Assembly (NCBI GenBank): GCA_937926975.1
Contig: CALBCJ010000022.1
Span: 1 to 64,000, forward strand
DNA length: 64,000 bases
Origin: an uncultured Propionibacteriaceae bacterium
GTDB lineage: Bacteria; Actinomycetota; Actinomycetes; Propionibacteriales; Propionibacteriaceae
Direction: 5' to 3'
Shown here: positions 63,013 to 64,000 of the stretch, one piece after another
How positions within the stretch are numbered: position 1 is the first letter of the stretch
Layout of the letters: the number at the start of each line of letters is the position of its first letter
Program-made: the position numbers and the translations under genes
The notes under the pieces: model-generated
The model's database searches: none
Told to the model about the DNA's origin: nothing
What the model saw: the letters and a program-made list of their open reading frames with translations, nothing else

Positions 63013-63040
63013 TTGGGCCACAGCGGGTCCGCGGTAGGCT
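63013..63040 (+). promoter_or_regulatory. Promoter-like site ahead of the thioredoxin remnant
   Basis: TTGGGC (63013-63018), 16 bp, TAGGCT (63035-63040), then 6 nt to ATG 63047, the same leaderless layout as several active genes in this window. Confidence 0.45.
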
Positions 63041-63046
63041 CTCGGC

Positions 63047-63194
63047 ATGGGCCGCGCAGGCCCGCTTCCAGGCCTCGTCGGTCCCCACCCTGGTGCTCCT
63101 GCGCCACGGCCAGGTGGTCTCGCTCCGGCGCGGCGCCCTGCCGTACCCGCTGCTCAACAGCTGGGTCACCACCAGCCTGCAGCAAGAAGCCTGA
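63047..63194 (+). pseudogene. Thioredoxin-like gene remnant (C-terminal fragment)
   Basis: The frame starting at 63048 encodes AARFQASS-like sequence: it reads AQARFQASSVPTLVLLRHG, then GALPYPLLNSWVTTSL before TGA at 63192-63194. The cis-Pro VPTL motif and G-ALP-L--W ending match thioredoxin C-termini. The catalytic WCxxC half is missing. ATG 63047 lies in a different frame, behind a promoter-like site, so an internal deletion with frameshift explains it best. The match is by eye and the fragment is short. Confidence 0.55.
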
Positions 63195-63201
63195 CGCGCC
63201 A

Positions 63202-63229
63202 GCAGCCCCCGGGAGGTCCCAGGGGCTGC
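63202..63229. terminator. Strong hairpin between rpmA and the thioredoxin remnant
   Basis: Arms 63202-63209 and 63222-63229 pair perfectly (8 bp), with an inner GGGA/TCCC stem. It lies 8 bp after the remnant's stop and 17 bp beyond rpmA, so it could act on both strands. No T-run. Confidence 0.55.
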
Positions 63230-63246
63230 CGCTTGGTCGCAGACGG

Positions 63247-63501
63247 CTACTCGGCGACGGTGACGCTCACCACGCGCCGACCACGCTTGGTGCCGAACTG
63301 CACCTGGCCCTCAGCAAGGGCAAACAGGGTGTCGTCGCCGCCGCGGCCGACGTTGTCGCCCGGATGGAAGTGGGTGCCGTGCTGACGCACGATAATCTCA
63401 CCGGCGCTGACCGCCTCGCCGCCGAACCGCTTCACCCCGAGACGCTGAGCGTTGGAGTCGCGCCCGTTCTTGGACGAGGAAGCGCCCTTCTTGTGTGCCA
63501 T
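63247..63501 (-). CDS. rpmA: Ribosomal protein L27
   Basis: An 84-residue large-subunit protein reaching the peptidyl-transferase centre. It begins MAHKKGASSSKNGRDSNAQR and has RQHGTHFHPGDNVGRGGDDTLFA. It lacks the cleavable N-terminal extension of Firmicutes L27. It follows rplU by 9 bp. Confidence 0.98.
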   Translation of the reverse strand: MAHKKGASSSKNGRDSNAQRLGVKRFGGEAVSAGEIIVRQHGTHFHPGDNVGRGGDDTLFALAEGQVQFGTKRGRRVVSVTVAE

Positions 63502-63510
63502 GTCAGCCCC

Positions 63511-63816
63511 TCACTTGATCCCGGTGACCTTGACCTGGGTGTAGCGCTGGCGGTGCCCCTGACGCTTCTTGTACCCGGTCTTGTTCTTGAACTTCAGGAT
63601 CCGGATCTTCGGCCCCCTGGTCTCGCCGACCACCTCGGCCGTGACCGCGACCTTGGCCAGCTGGTCCGCGGCCGAGGTCACGTCGTCGCCGTCGACCAGC
63701 AGCAGCGGCTCCAGCGCCACCTCGTCGCCGGCCTTGGCGTCACGGAGGTCGATCTCCAGCACATCGCCGACGGCCACCTTGTGCTGGCGCCCACCACTGC
63801 GCACGATCGCGTACAC
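63511..63816 (-). CDS. rplU: Ribosomal protein L21
   Basis: A 101-residue large-subunit protein. YAIVRSGGRQHKVAVGDVLEID opens the chain and GYKKRQGHRQRYTQVKV closes it. GTG 63816 is chosen because L21 begins there; AGGT lies about 5 nt upstream. An in-frame extension to 63912 falls in the structured leader. Confidence 0.97.
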   Translation of the reverse strand: MYAIVRSGGRQHKVAVGDVLEIDLRDAKAGDEVALEPLLLVDGDDVTSAADQLAKVAVTAEVVGETRGPKIRILKFKNKTGYKKRQGHRQRYTQVKVTGIK

Positions 63817-63846
63817 GGTTGACCTACTCTCGTCTCTCGTCTCTGG

Positions 63847-63894
63847 TGCCGCGACGGGCGCGGCATGGGGCTTCCCATCGGCCTGAAAAGCCGA
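63847..63894 (-). ncRNA. Structured leader of the rplU-rpmA transcript
   Basis: Three abutting hairpins occupy the leader: TCGGC/GCCGA (63878-63882 with 63890-63894), ATGGG/CCCAT (63865-63869 with 63874-63878) and TGCCGCG/CGCGGCA (63847-63853 with 63859-63865). The arrangement is compatible with an L21-type or other ribosomal-protein autoregulatory leader, but its class is not identified. Confidence 0.5.
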
Positions 63895-63912
63895 ACAGCA
63901 CACCGGCGTCAC

Positions 63913-63941
63913 ATGCTACGGGCCGAAGTGAGGGGGGTCAA
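63913..63941 (-). promoter_or_regulatory. Promoter of rplU-rpmA
   Basis: Minus strand: TTGACC (63936-63941), 17 bp, TAGCAT (63913-63918). The start site near 63906 gives a leader of about 90 nt holding the three hairpins. Confidence 0.75.
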
Positions 63942-64000
63942 ACCGCCGTGGTGCTGGACGCACCCGCGGCTCGACCTGGTCTTAGGAGCGTCGGCCGCGC

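Larger units (their letters stand above)
62908..63246. other. 339-bp gap between obgE and rpmA
   Basis: This gap holds a plus-strand promoter-like site, a collapsed thioredoxin-like gene and a long hairpin (63202-63229), listed separately. No minus-strand promoter for obgE is evident by eye. Confidence 0.5.

Noticed and set aside
61348..63822. 824-codon plus-strand frame across obgE and rpmA
   Set aside because: It is antisense shadow of obgE, rpmA and rplU, which have clear family motifs.

Overview
The window reads as chromosomal DNA of a high-GC Gram-positive actinobacterium. Evidence is the uniformly GC-rich coding sequence, many GTG starts, actinobacterial families (DUF3097, DUF4192, DUF5709, DUF1707), the orders proA-nadD-rsfS and rplU-rpmA-obgE-proB, and many TANNNT -10 boxes 6-7 nt before a start codon, which implies leaderless mRNAs. 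A Propionibacteriales-type host is a reasonable but unproven guess. Most of the window is core genome; no phage, transposase, rRNA operon or CRISPR array is visible.

Layout. 1-230: an intergenic repeat that recurs near 27.5 kb. 0.2-10.8 kb (minus strand): amylosucrase, era, a CBS/DUF21 membrane protein, an alpha/beta hydrolase, a four-gene cassette (small secreted protein plus ABC-type transporter, with its own strong promoter), ybeY, a PhoH-family gene and a cytosolic FKBP. 10.8-16.5 kb: a LacI regulator divergent from an ADP-ribosylglycohydrolase/sugar ABC importer operon, with two matching operators between them. 16.5-18.8 kb: proline iminopeptidase, a DUF5709 protein and a YhhQ-type queuosine-precursor transporter. 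18.8-27.3 kb: a surface-glycan locus with three glycosyltransferases, a sugar epimerase/dehydratase and a Wzm/Wzt (TagGH) exporter, plus a universal stress protein. 27.3-32 kb: repeats, then the CIRCE-controlled hrcA-dnaJ-rsmE-tgt operon. 32-44 kb: MBL hydrolase, P-type ATPase/HisN-like/ATL operon, DUF3097, hemW, rhomboid, nhaA, lepA, rpsT and holA. 44-52 kb: comEC/comEA, DUF4192, envelope proteins including an L,D-transpeptidase lipoprotein, and tRNA-Ala(GGC). 52-55 kb: rsfS, nadD, a candidate leaderless 42-codon ORF and proA. 55-60.2 kb: an adaptor-ATPase-permease-adaptor MacAB-like efflux operon. 60.3-64 kb: proB, obgE, a collapsed thioredoxin gene, rpmA and rplU behind a structured leader.

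How genes work together. The minus-strand genes are tightly packed, with many ATGA/GTGA stop-start overlaps indicating translational coupling. Tgt and the YhhQ-like carrier together suggest queuosine made by salvage. The LacI operators bracket the start region of the sugar operon and predict substrate induction. The glycosyltransferases and ABC exporter form one glycan assembly and export unit.

The least described pieces are the secreted-protein/ABC cassette (5.5-8.8 kb), the ADP-ribosylglycohydrolase importer operon, the double-adaptor efflux operon, the dispersed repeat, and two small oddities: the leaderless ORF upstream of nadD and the thioredoxin remnant between a promoter and a hairpin.
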